A stretch of 64,000 nucleotides of DNA from Hymenobacter glacieicola (GTDB lineage: Bacteria > Bacteroidota > Bacteroidia > Cytophagales > Hymenobacteraceae). The position numbers and the translations under genes are program-made. Below the pieces are notes generated by a model. The model did no database searches. It was not told where the DNA came from and was given only the letters and a program-made list of their open reading frames with translations. The number at the start of each line of letters is the position of its first letter. Position 1 is the first letter of the stretch. This document shows positions 41,333 through 49,132 of this stretch, piece after piece. The stretch lies in the NCBI RefSeq assembly GCF_014640315.1, contig NZ_BMGS01000005.1, forward strand, positions 372,001 to 436,000. Reading direction: 5' to 3'.

Positions 41333-42067
41333 TTATTTCTGAGAGGCAGCCAATTCAGCCAAGCCGGCTGGAGCTATGACAGTGAATTGCCCTTGCGCGG
41401 TGGTGAGCGTGTTGATTTTGGTGAATCTGCCTTGGTAGTACCAGTAGAAGTCAGGCGAAATTGAGCCGGGCTGAGTAGAAAAGAATTTCTGCATCAGTTC
41501 CTGAGTCCTTTGCATCATTTTCACAAACGACACCGGGTCATTCATCTGGTAAATAACCCCAATTCCTCTGGCCGGTAGACACACCACGGCCCCGTATTTC
41601 CCGATATATGCTTTGCCATTCTGCTCAGTATTGAGCAGGTAGGCAGCGGCATAATCGTCGTTTAAATACAAGCCAATGCTGAGGCTGTCACCAATAGGGC
41701 GGGAGGAAACCTCTACTTGTTGCTTGCCCACGTTGTGGTGCCCGAGTGCAAAGGCCTCGTTCTCACTAATGCCCCAGGTAGTGAAGGTTGCTCTGTCAAG
41801 GCCTTTGAAAACAGTGCCCATGTCAAGCACTAAAACAGTGTAAGTGCCTTCAGCATCTATGCGCACTACGTTGTTGGCGGTGCCAATTTTGGCAAACGCC
41901 TGCTGCGGATATACCCGGACCATAATACGGTCCTTGACTGCCGCAAAGTTGGTGGCATCTACCTGGTCGGCTTTCGCTAACTGCGTGGCCGCTTCTTTCT
42001 TGTTGAATTGTGCTAGAGCCGGTGAAAAACTACCCAGCAGTAAAGCTAGCCCCAACAGTAAACGCAT
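41333..42067 (-). CDS. secreted hypothetical protein (244 aa)
   Basis: Unrecognised. Signal peptide MRLLLGLALLLGSFSPALAQ, then a mixed alpha/beta protein with VRIDAEGTYTVLVLDMG, GLYLNDDYAAAYLLNTEQNGKAYIG and VYYQ-like C-terminal part. No metal, catalytic or lipobox motif is visible. Codon use is somewhat AT-richer than its neighbours. It is divergent from uvrA. Confidence 0.7.
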   Translation of the reverse strand: MRLLLGLALLLGSFSPALAQFNKKEAATQLAKADQVDATNFAAVKDRIMVRVYPQQAFAKIGTANNVVRIDAEGTYTVLVLDMGTVFKGLDRATFTTWGISENEAFALGHHNVGKQQVEVSSRPIGDSLSIGLYLNDDYAAAYLLNTEQNGKAYIGKYGAVVCLPARGIGVIYQMNDPVSFVKMMQRTQELMQKFFSTQPGSISPDFYWYYQGRFTKINTLTTAQGQFTVIAPAGLAELAASQK

Positions 42068-42172
42068 CAGGAAACGAAGAGAATATGATAATGAAGAATA
42101 CGAGCAGCAAGGTAGATATGAAATCTTCTTGGCTGAAAGCGTAGTTGTAAATTCTGTTGAACTCCCCCGCCG

Positions 42173-42180
42173 TACCTTCG
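42173..42180 (+). promoter_or_regulatory. possible -7 box for uvrA
   Basis: TACCTTCG, one base off consensus, 59 bp before the ATG at 42239. TTG elements upstream are at 13 and 25 bp, not the usual 19. Confidence 0.35.
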
Positions 42181-42238
42181 CTTGCCCAAACTACCCCGGC
42201 CGGAAACCAAACCCTAGCCCCGGGCTGTTAAACGACCT

Positions 42239-45073
42239 ATGGCCGATAACTCCGCTTTGCAAGTAGCCGCCCCCGCGGCCGACCCGATTGACCAGCTCGA
42301 CCCGCGCGAGTTTATTCTGATTAAAAACGCCCGGGTTCATAACCTCAAGAACCTGAGCGTAGCGCTGCCGCGCAATAAGTTTATCGTAGTTACGGGCCTG
42401 TCGGGTTCGGGTAAGTCGAGCCTGGCGTTTGACACGCTGTACGCCGAAGGGCAGCGTATGTACGTGGAGAGCCTCTCGTCTTACGCCCGCCAGTTCCTGG
42501 GCCGCATGGACAAGCCCGACGTGGACTATATCCGGGGTATTTCGCCGGCCATTGCCATTGAGCAGAAGGTCAGCATCAAGAACAACCGCTCCACGGTAGG
42601 CACCAGTACCGAAATTTACGACTACCTCAAGCTGCTCTTCGCCCGCGTGGGTCGCACGTACTCACCTATTAGTGGCGAGCAGGTGCGCAAAGACAATGTG
42701 GCCGACGTGGTGGACTACCTCTTCCGTCTGCCCGAAGGTACCCGCGTGATGATTCTGGCGCCCCTGCTGCCCAGTGAAGACGGACGCCCCATGAGCAAGG
42801 AGCTGGATTTGCTCTTGCAGAAAGGATACAGCCGCGTAGTGGTAAACAACGAAACCGCCTTCATTGAGGAGCTGATTGCTGAAGGCCAGCCCGAAGTGCA
42901 GGGCGACGTGTATATCATGATTGACCGCGCCGTCATTCAGCCCGGTGACGAAGACCTGATGTTTCGCTTGTCGGACTCGGTGCAGACGGCCTTTTTCGAG
43001 GGGCACGGTACCTGCGTGGCCAAGCTCGACGAGGAGACCCGCACGTTCTCCGACCGGTTTGAGCTGGACGGGGAAGTATTCGAGGAGCCCAGCGTCAACT
43101 TCTTTTCCTTCAACAATCCCTACGGCGCCTGCCAGACCTGCGAAGGCTTCGGCTCGGTGCTGGGCATCGACGAGGACCTGGTAATCCCGGACAAGAGCAT
43201 GACGGTGTACGAAGGCGCCATTGCTCCCTGGCGCACCGACAAGCAGAGCGAGTGGTTGAAGCCCCTGCTGAAAAACGGCATCCGCTTCGATTTCCCCATT
43301 CACCGGCCCTACAACGAGCTGAGCGAGGCCGAGCGCCAGCTGCTCTGGAAAGGCAACAAGTACTTCGAGGGCTTGGATGCCTACTTCCGTTGGGTGGCGG
43401 GTCAAACCCACAAAATTCAATATCGGGTGCTGCAAAGCCGCTACCGGGGCCGCACTACCTGCCCCGACTGCCGCGGCACGCGCCTGCGCAAAGACGCCCA
43501 GTACGTCAAGATTCAGGACCAGAGCATTACCGACCTGGTGCTGCTACCCGTGAGCCGGGCCCTGGAGTTTTTCCAGAACCTCGACCTGCCAGAGCACGAG
43601 TCCAAAGTAGCCGAGCGCCTCGTGACGGAAGTTACCAACCGCCTGGAGTACCTGAACCGCGTGGGCCTGGGCTACCTCACCCTGAACCGCCTGAGCAGCA
43701 CACTTTCGGGCGGGGAAAGTCAGCGGATTTCCCTGGCTACCTCGCTGGGCTCGGCCCTAGTGGGCTCCATGTACATTCTCGATGAGCCTAGCATTGGTCT
43801 GCACCCCAAGGATGCCGAGCAGCTTATTGGCGTGCTGCGTTCTTTGCAGCAGCTTGGCAATACGGTTATTGTGGTGGAGCACGAGGACAAGATGATGGAG
43901 CAGGCCGACCAGATTATCGACATCGGGCCTGAGGCAGGCAGCGGCGGCGGCGTGCTCCAGTTCCAGGGTACCTACGCTGAGGTGCTGGCGTCTGACACCT
44001 ACACCGGCCAATACCTAAGTGGCCGCCTAGAGGTAGCCGTGCCTAAAACCCGCCGCCCCTGGCGCAACGCCCTAGAGCTAACCGGCGCCCGCGAAAACAA
44101 CCTCAAGAACGTATCGGTGAAGTTTCCGCTGAACGTGATGACGGTGGTAACGGGCGTGTCCGGCTCGGGCAAGTCTACCCTGATTCGGCGGATTCTGGCG
44201 CCGGCCCTGCTCAAGCAGCTCGGCGGTGGCGCCGGGGAGGCTACGGGCAAATTCGACCGCCTAACGGGCGTAAACGGGCAGGTAACCCACGTCGAGTTCG
44301 TCGACCAAAACCCCATCGGCAAGAGCAGCCGCTCGAACCCCGTCACCTACGTGAAAGCCTACGACGCCATCCGGACCTTGTTTGCCGATCAGCAGCTGGC
44401 CAAAGCCCGGGGCTTCAAACCCTCGCACTTCTCCTTCAACATTGACGGGGGCCGCTGCGAGGTGTGCCAGGGCGAGGGCCAGGTCAAGATTGAAATGCAG
44501 TTCATGGCTGATATCTACCTGACCTGTGAAGCCTGTGAGGGCCGCAAGTTCAAGCAGGATATTCTGGACGTGAAGTTCCAGGACAAGAGCATCAACGAGG
44601 TGCTGGAAATGACCATTGAGGACAGCATCACGTTCTTCAAGGACCAGCCCAAAATTGTGGAGCGCCTCAAGCCCCTCGACGACGTAGGGCTGGGCTACAT
44701 CCGACTAGGGCAGTCGGCCAACACGCTTTCCGGCGGCGAGGCCCAGCGCGTAAAGCTGGCTTCCTTCCTGACCAAGGGCAACACCCTGCAGAACGATAAA
44801 ATCCTGTTCATCTTCGATGAGCCTAGCACCGGCCTGCACTTCCACGACATCAATAAGTTGATGACGGCCCTGAACGCGCTGGTAGAGCAAGGCAACTCGG
44901 TGCTCATCATTGAGCACAACATGGACATCATCAAGTGCGCCGATTGGGTGATTGACCTCGGACCCGAAGGCGGCCTGAACGGCGGCCATCTGCTCTTCGA
45001 AGGCACGCCCGAGGAAATGATCAAACTCAAAGACACCAACCACACGGCCCGCTTCTTAGCTGAGAAGCTCTAA
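42239..45073 (+). CDS. uvrA: excinuclease ABC subunit A
   Basis: The damage-recognition ATPase of nucleotide excision repair. It is 944 residues. Two ABC modules: Walker A GLSGSGKSS near residue 53 and GVSGSGKST near 640; signature motifs SGGESQR near 490 and SGGEAQR near 830. Zinc-module Cys pairs CQTCEGFG, CPDCRGTRL, CEVCQGEG and CEACEGRKF are all present, so it is a full-length canonical UvrA. Downstream lies a strong symmetric terminator. Confidence 0.98.
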   Translation: MADNSALQVAAPAADPIDQLDPREFILIKNARVHNLKNLSVALPRNKFIVVTGLSGSGKSSLAFDTLYAEGQRMYVESLSSYARQFLGRMDKPDVDYIRGISPAIAIEQKVSIKNNRSTVGTSTEIYDYLKLLFARVGRTYSPISGEQVRKDNVADVVDYLFRLPEGTRVMILAPLLPSEDGRPMSKELDLLLQKGYSRVVVNNETAFIEELIAEGQPEVQGDVYIMIDRAVIQPGDEDLMFRLSDSVQTAFFEGHGTCVAKLDEETRTFSDRFELDGEVFEEPSVNFFSFNNPYGACQTCEGFGSVLGIDEDLVIPDKSMTVYEGAIAPWRTDKQSEWLKPLLKNGIRFDFPIHRPYNELSEAERQLLWKGNKYFEGLDAYFRWVAGQTHKIQYRVLQSRYRGRTTCPDCRGTRLRKDAQYVKIQDQSITDLVLLPVSRALEFFQNLDLPEHESKVAERLVTEVTNRLEYLNRVGLGYLTLNRLSSTLSGGESQRISLATSLGSALVGSMYILDEPSIGLHPKDAEQLIGVLRSLQQLGNTVIVVEHEDKMMEQADQIIDIGPEAGSGGGVLQFQGTYAEVLASDTYTGQYLSGRLEVAVPKTRRPWRNALELTGARENNLKNVSVKFPLNVMTVVTGVSGSGKSTLIRRILAPALLKQLGGGAGEATGKFDRLTGVNGQVTHVEFVDQNPIGKSSRSNPVTYVKAYDAIRTLFADQQLAKARGFKPSHFSFNIDGGRCEVCQGEGQVKIEMQFMADIYLTCEACEGRKFKQDILDVKFQDKSINEVLEMTIEDSITFFKDQPKIVERLKPLDDVGLGYIRLGQSANTLSGGEAQRVKLASFLTKGNTLQNDKILFIFDEPSTGLHFHDINKLMTALNALVEQGNSVLIIEHNMDIIKCADWVIDLGPEGGLNGGHLLFEGTPEEMIKLKDTNHTARFLAEKL

Positions 45074-45089
45074 CCGTTTGCACTGGCTA

Positions 45090-45137
45090 CCACAGAAAAA
45101 GCCCCGGTACCTGCAGGTGCCGGGGCTTTTTCTGTGG
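45090..45137. terminator. bidirectional terminator after uvrA
   Basis: A long palindrome, CCACAGAAAAAGCCCCGG with its complement, flanked by A and T runs, between uvrA and the convergent gene at 45151. Confidence 0.9.
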
Positions 45138-45150
45138 TAGTGGCTGGGGC

Positions 45151-45390
45151 CTAATAATACTGGGCGGCGGCCGGCTTGCTGGTCTTTGCTGGCGTACTGG
45201 CCTCGGCTTTAGGAGTGACCTTAGGGCTGGTAGCAGCGGCGCCCTGCGTTGGGCGAGTAGTGGTAGTAGTCTTTTCGGCGGTAGTAGAGGCAGTAGTGCG
45301 GGTGGCTTTTACTGCGGGCGCGGTTTGGGCTACTGCTACGAAACCAGCGAAAAACGTAAGGGCCAAGGCGGAGAGCATGTGCTTGTGCAT
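45151..45390 (-). CDS. small secreted Ala/Thr/Lys-rich protein (79 aa)
   Basis: A 79-residue protein from the ATG at 45390 (or 67 residues from 45378). Signal peptide MLSALALTFFAGFVAVAQ, then a low-complexity tail of Ala, Thr, Lys and Pro (TTASTTAEKTTTTTRP, PKAEASTPAKTSKP) ending AAQYY. No domain. Such tails are often glycosylated or disordered linkers; nothing more can be said. Confidence 0.55.
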   Translation of the reverse strand: MHKHMLSALALTFFAGFVAVAQTAPAVKATRTTASTTAEKTTTTTRPTQGAAATSPKVTPKAEASTPAKTSKPAAAQYY

Positions 45391-45581
45391 AAAAGAAAAA
45401 CAAAGGTGAAATAAGATGATAACACAAATGGACAGGCAGCTTGTAATAGCAATGCTAGGGGATATGTAGCAGCTACAAGCAAGCGAGTTCAATGGGGCGC
45501 GAAGCGGCAGCAGCAGCACCTCAATTTCACTGGTTGCGTACGTACTTGCGGCCAGTTCTTTCCCTGCCATTACCACTACCT

Positions 45582-46409
45582 ATGCCGGTTTCTACCACTG
45601 CTGCTGCCGCCTTTGATGCCCTGACGGCTCCCACCGAAAGCCGCGCCTGGCGCTGGGCTGCGTCGGGGGCCATTGTGGGCAACATTGTGCTCAACTTTGT
45701 TTCCCAGCGCTACCCTTTTAATGGGCAAACCAACGCGCAAGTCTCCTATAAATACCCCACGCTGCTTACGCCAGCCGGCTACGCCTTCAGCATCTGGGGC
45801 GTTATTTTTCTAAGCCTGCTGGCGTACGCCGGGTGGCAGCTGCTGCCGGCCCAGCGCCGCAACCCCCTGCCCGACGCCGTGGCCCGGCCCTTGGTGCTGG
45901 CAAACCTGCTGACGGGTCTGTGGCTGGTGGTGTTTGCCTATGAGCTGCTGCCGCTAAGCATGGTCGTGATGCTGGGCATTCTGGCTAGCCTGGCGGTAGT
46001 CTATGATCGGGCCCGCCACGTGGTGCGGGGCGGGCAGGCGCCTTGGTACAGCAGCGTGCCCTTTGGCTTGTATCTGGGGTGGATTTCGGTGGCGACGGTA
46101 GTAAACGTGACGCTGGCTCTGGGCACGCAGTGGCAGCCAGGGGCGGAGCGCAGCATTGAGCTAGCCATTGTGTTGGTCGGTATTACGGCCGGGCTGGCTC
46201 TGAACGTGACCAAGCAGTTTCGGGAGTTGGCCTACCCGGCGGCCGTTGCCTGGGGTTTAGTGGGTATCTGGGCCGCCCGCCGCCCGGAAGCCGATACGCT
46301 CGTGCTGGCCTGGATGGCGCTGGCCGCGGCCGGTTTGGTAGCGCTGGTCGGGCTTGGGCTGGCGTGGTGGGGTAGGGGCCAGGAAGTAGGAATGAAGAAT
46401 GAAGAATGA
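45582..46409 (+). CDS. tryptophan-rich sensory protein (TspO/MBR)-related membrane protein
   Basis: A 275-residue inner-membrane protein with about eight hydrophobic helices. Seen: NIVLNFVSQRYPFNGQTNAQVSYKYPTLLTPAGYAFSIWGVIFLSLLAY, the family motif TPAGYAFSIWG, and LPFGLYLGWISVATVVNV-like segment (SSVPFGLYLGWISVA). These are features of the tryptophan-rich sensory protein group, although it is longer than a canonical TspO. Start at the ATG at 45582. The last seven codons (VGMKNEE) are supplied by the heptamer repeat that begins at 46388. Confidence 0.78.
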   Translation: MPVSTTAAAAFDALTAPTESRAWRWAASGAIVGNIVLNFVSQRYPFNGQTNAQVSYKYPTLLTPAGYAFSIWGVIFLSLLAYAGWQLLPAQRRNPLPDAVARPLVLANLLTGLWLVVFAYELLPLSMVVMLGILASLAVVYDRARHVVRGGQAPWYSSVPFGLYLGWISVATVVNVTLALGTQWQPGAERSIELAIVLVGITAGLALNVTKQFRELAYPAAVAWGLVGIWAARRPEADTLVLAWMALAAAGLVALVGLGLAWWGRGQEVGMKNEE

Positions 46410-46486
46410 GGAGTGAGGAGTGGGAAATCTACTGTCCTCTTGCCTTACCGCCTCATTCCTCGTTCTTCATTCCTAATTCTTCATTA
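46388..46486. repeat. inverted heptamer-word repeat between the TspO-like gene and tpiA
   Basis: Left arm 46388-46422: five 7-bp words, AGGAATG, AAGAATG (twice), AGGAGTG (twice). Right arm 46452-46486: five words of the reverse complement (CTCATTC, CTCGTTC, TTCATTC, CTAATTC, TTCATTA). The loop is 29 bp. The left arm overlaps the end of the TspO-like gene. Confidence 0.88.
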
Positions 46487-46527
46487 TCATAACTTGCAAG
46501 CCAATCCCAACCCCAACCCTTTCCGCT

Positions 46528-47292
46528 ATGCGTAAGAATATTGTGGCCGGCAACTGGAAGATGAACACCACCCTCCAGGATGGTCAGGCGCTGATTTCCG
46601 AAATTGTCAACATGGTGCAGGACGAAGTAACAGGCTCCCAGGTGGAGGTAGTAGTGTGTCCACCCTTTCCGTTTCTGTCGGTTATTGGCAAGCAGCTGCC
46701 CCAGGGTGGCCGTTTCCACCTGGGCGCCCAAAACTGCCACCAAAAGGAAAGTGGTGCCTTCACTGGCGAGGTTTCCGCTCAGATGTTACAGTCGGTGGGC
46801 GCTGAGTACGTAATTCTGGGCCACTCGGAGCGGCGGCAATACTTCCGCGAGGACGACGAGTTGCTGAGCCAGAAGCTGAAAGCTGCCCTGGCCGCCGGCC
46901 TGAAGCCCATCTTCTGCGTGGGAGAGTCGCTGGAAACCCGCGAAGCCGAGGATACTTTCAAGTTTATTGAGAAGCAGCTGAAAGACGGCCTGTTTCACCT
47001 CTCCAACGAGGAGTTTGACCAGGTAGTAGTGGCCTATGAGCCTATCTGGGCCATTGGCACGGGCAAAACGGCTACCAGCGCCCAGGCCCAGGAAGTGCAC
47101 GCCTTTATTCGGGAGCAAATTGCCCGCGCCTACGACGCCGAGGCGGCCGACAATACCACCATTCTGTACGGCGGCTCGGCCAACGCCCAGAATGCCCGCG
47201 AGCTGTTCAGCCAGCCCGACGTAGACGGCGGCCTCATCGGCGGGGCTTCCCTGAAGTCGCGCGACTTCACCGAAATTATCAAGTCGTTTTAA
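46528..47292 (+). CDS. tpiA: triosephosphate isomerase
   Basis: Interconverts DHAP and glyceraldehyde-3-phosphate in glycolysis. It is 254 residues, normal length. The catalytic Lys lies in AGNWKMN (residue of about 11), His in LGHSERRQ near 98, Glu in AYEPIWAIGTGKTA near 170, and the phosphate loop in YGGSANAQN and GGLIGGASL. It stands alone, preceded by the heptamer repeat and followed by a long inverted repeat. Confidence 0.98.
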   Translation: MRKNIVAGNWKMNTTLQDGQALISEIVNMVQDEVTGSQVEVVVCPPFPFLSVIGKQLPQGGRFHLGAQNCHQKESGAFTGEVSAQMLQSVGAEYVILGHSERRQYFREDDELLSQKLKAALAAGLKPIFCVGESLETREAEDTFKFIEKQLKDGLFHLSNEEFDQVVVAYEPIWAIGTGKTATSAQAQEVHAFIREQIARAYDAEAADNTTILYGGSANAQNARELFSQPDVDGGLIGGASLKSRDFTEIIKSF

Positions 47293-47314
47293 GTATCCGG
47301 CAGCAAGTTTGCTC

Positions 47315-47417
47315 TTGTCATCCGGTGCCCAGCAAGGGGCCTTACCACGTCAGCACGGCTGTATCATAAAAACTCGTGCCCGCGTGATGTGGCCCTTTGC
47401 TGGGCTCCGGATGACAA
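47315..47417. repeat. long inverted repeat after tpiA, GTCATCC type
   Basis: Arms at about 47315-47357 and 47375-47417, TTGTCATCCGG...GCCCAGCAA at the outside, match over most of 43 bp with few mismatches and one offset. The loop is about 17 bp. Ends recall the GTCAT ends of the other REP-like repeats here. There is no T-run, so it is not a simple terminator. Confidence 0.8.
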
Positions 47418-47450
47418 ACGTTTTTCCAGCCTGCCCGCGTTACGCCTTTC

Positions 47451-47828
47451 ATGCTTACTACCCTTCTTCTCTCCGGCCTGCTGGCCCTGAATCCGTTCCG
47501 GCCCGCTTTGCCTACCCCCTTGGCCGCAACGGTTGTGCGTTCCGTAGACCCCTGCCGCCTCTACGGTTCGGTGTATCTGGAAACGGACCCGCGCCGCCGG
47601 AGCCAGTGCTTTGGGGTAGTGTACCAGGAGCCGGAGGAAGCCTTTGCCGATGTGCTGGTGTATCAGGAAACCAACAAGCTCTTCGCCGATAAGGTGGGCC
47701 TGTGGTACCTCACCGACTCGCGCGACTTTGCCGACTATGTGCTATTCGTGACGGACAACCGCAACCTGGCCGACTTCTCGTTTCACTACACGAAAGCCCG
47801 CGCCTTTGCCGGCTGCCGCAAGCAGTAG
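47451..47828 (+). CDS. small secreted repeat protein, probable 7(1) septoil-knot (DUF6150) family
   Basis: A 125-residue protein with a signal peptide to about residue 26. The mature part is made of short repeated strand units of about 13-16 residues: YGSVYLET, CFGVVYQEPEEAFADVLVYQETNKLFADKVGLWYLTDSRDFADYVLFVTDNRNLADFSFHY. Each carries FAD or LAD followed by a V-x-x-x aromatic strand. I recall this pattern as DUF6150, described later as a protein with a seven-crossing knot; I could not check it. Two Cys (about 35 and 53) and one near the end may form a disulfide. Confidence 0.65.
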   Translation: MLTTLLLSGLLALNPFRPALPTPLAATVVRSVDPCRLYGSVYLETDPRRRSQCFGVVYQEPEEAFADVLVYQETNKLFADKVGLWYLTDSRDFADYVLFVTDNRNLADFSFHYTKARAFAGCRKQ

Positions 47829-47856
47829 GGTAGCCCGTTTTTTCCCCCGACCTTTG

Positions 47857-47892
47857 CCGTCCCGCGCCCCTGGTGCGGGACGGTTTTGTTTT
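47857..47892 (+). terminator. terminator of the septoil-knot-like gene
   Basis: CCGTCCCGC and GCGGGACGG form a 9-bp stem with a 9-base loop, followed by TTTTGTTTTG. Confidence 0.8.
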
Positions 47893-47918
47893 GATTGACT
47901 CCTGATAGTTTTCTGGGT

Positions 47919-48755
47919 ATGGATTACGTTGAAGTACGCGTACAAGCTCCGCGCGAGCTGTCGGATATTCTGGTGGCTGAGCTGGCCGAAGTAGGATACA
48001 GCACCTTCGAAGACAACGACGAGGGCTTTTGCGCCTACATTGATGAAGACCAGTTTTCGGCAGATAATGTGGCTGAGGTGATGAGCCGCTACGAGGGCCT
48101 GGGCGAGCTGGAATTTTCGCACCGCGTCATTACCCGCCAGAACTGGAATGCTGAGTGGGAAAAGAACTTTCAGCCCCTGGTTATTGCCGATAAAGTTTCG
48201 GTGCGGGCGCCCTTCCACGAGGCCCGGCCCGAGCTCGAGCACGAAATCGTGATTATGCCGCGCATGTCCTTCGGCACCGGCCACCACGACACTACGGCCC
48301 TGATGATTACCAACCAGCTCGGCATCGACCACCACGGCAAGCGCGTGCTGGACATGGGCTGTGGCACCGGCATTCTGGCCGTAATGGCCGTGCAGTTGGG
48401 GGCCCGCTACGTGCTGGCCGTGGACGTGGAGCCCTGGACCGCGGAGAATGCCGCCGACAACGCCGCCGAAAACAATGTGCAAGACAAGGTGGAGGCCCGC
48501 CTCGGCGACGTAACGGCCCTGGCAGGGGAGGAGCCCTTCGACATCATTCTGGCCAACATCAACCGCAATGTACTGCTGGAAGACATGGGTGCCTATGCCC
48601 AGTACCTAAAACCCGGCGGGCCCATCCTGTTTTCCGGTTTCTACGAGGACGACTTGCCTCTTATTCAAGCAGCGGCTGAAAAAGCTGGTTTCCAGTACGA
48701 GAGCCACCGCACCCAAAACCACTGGGTGTCGGCCGTGTTCCGGCAGCCCGCCTAG
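47919..48755 (+). CDS. prmA: ribosomal protein L11 methyltransferase
   Basis: Trimethylates ribosomal protein L11 using S-adenosylmethionine. It is 278 residues from the ATG at 47919 (MDYVEVRVQAP); the TTG at 47895 is less likely. The N-terminal substrate domain (about 1-85) is followed by the Rossmann-type domain: MSFGTGHHDTTALM near 119, the SAM motif LDMGCGTGILAV near 143, VDVEPWTAENA and the NPPF-like LANINRNVL. Monocistronic with its own terminator. Confidence 0.93.
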   Translation: MDYVEVRVQAPRELSDILVAELAEVGYSTFEDNDEGFCAYIDEDQFSADNVAEVMSRYEGLGELEFSHRVITRQNWNAEWEKNFQPLVIADKVSVRAPFHEARPELEHEIVIMPRMSFGTGHHDTTALMITNQLGIDHHGKRVLDMGCGTGILAVMAVQLGARYVLAVDVEPWTAENAADNAAENNVQDKVEARLGDVTALAGEEPFDIILANINRNVLLEDMGAYAQYLKPGGPILFSGFYEDDLPLIQAAAEKAGFQYESHRTQNHWVSAVFRQPA

Positions 48756-48786
48756 GTTCCAGCAGAGCATAACGGCCTAGTCACTA

Positions 48787-48870
48787 CCAGTTATTCCGAG
48801 CAAAGCGGGGAATCTAAGCCAACTTTTTGAGTAGGAAACCCAGACTCCCGGCGCTGCTCGGAATGACTGG
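48787..48870. repeat. REP-like inverted repeat after prmA, TCATTCCGAGC type
   Basis: Arms 48787-48818 and 48839-48870 match at about 25 of 32 positions; outer segment CCAGTyATTCCGAGCA, inner segment GGGArTCT. It shares the GTCATTCCGA end with the 54361 repeat. Confidence 0.8.
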
Positions 48871-48908
48871 TTGATGGGTAAGAGCAGCTACACCTAGCAG
48901 AAATTTTC

Positions 48909-48953
48909 CGACCCGTCCCAGGCAACAATTTTGCCTGGGACGGGTCGTTTTTT
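48909..48953 (+). terminator. strong hairpin terminator
   Basis: A perfect 17-bp stem, CGACCCGTCCCAGGCAA with its complement, 5-base loop and six T. It terminates prmA. Confidence 0.95.
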
Positions 48954-49132
48954 CGCCTGCCTCCTCGCTACAGCTCAAGCTCTACTAGGCACTGCTGGAA
49001 CTAGGCTGACGATCAGAATGGTATAAAAAAAAGGTGCCCTATGATTGTGGCGAGGGGCGGGCCAATCCGGCGCGAAAAGTGCTGGGTTTTGTCGAAATTG
49101 TAGGCGATTAATCAGGCTTTGACGAATTTGAT

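Larger units (their letters stand above)
48756..49132. other. 377-bp gap between prmA and the giant secreted protein
   Basis: It holds the REP-like inverted repeat (48787-48870), the terminator (48909-48953) and about 180 bp of leader that should contain the promoter of the gene at 49133. No reliable box pair or ORF was seen. Confidence 0.6.

Noticed and set aside
46453..46743. Minus-strand ORF of 96 residues over the tpiA start
   Set aside because: Its C-terminus consists of translated heptamer repeat and the rest is antisense to tpiA.
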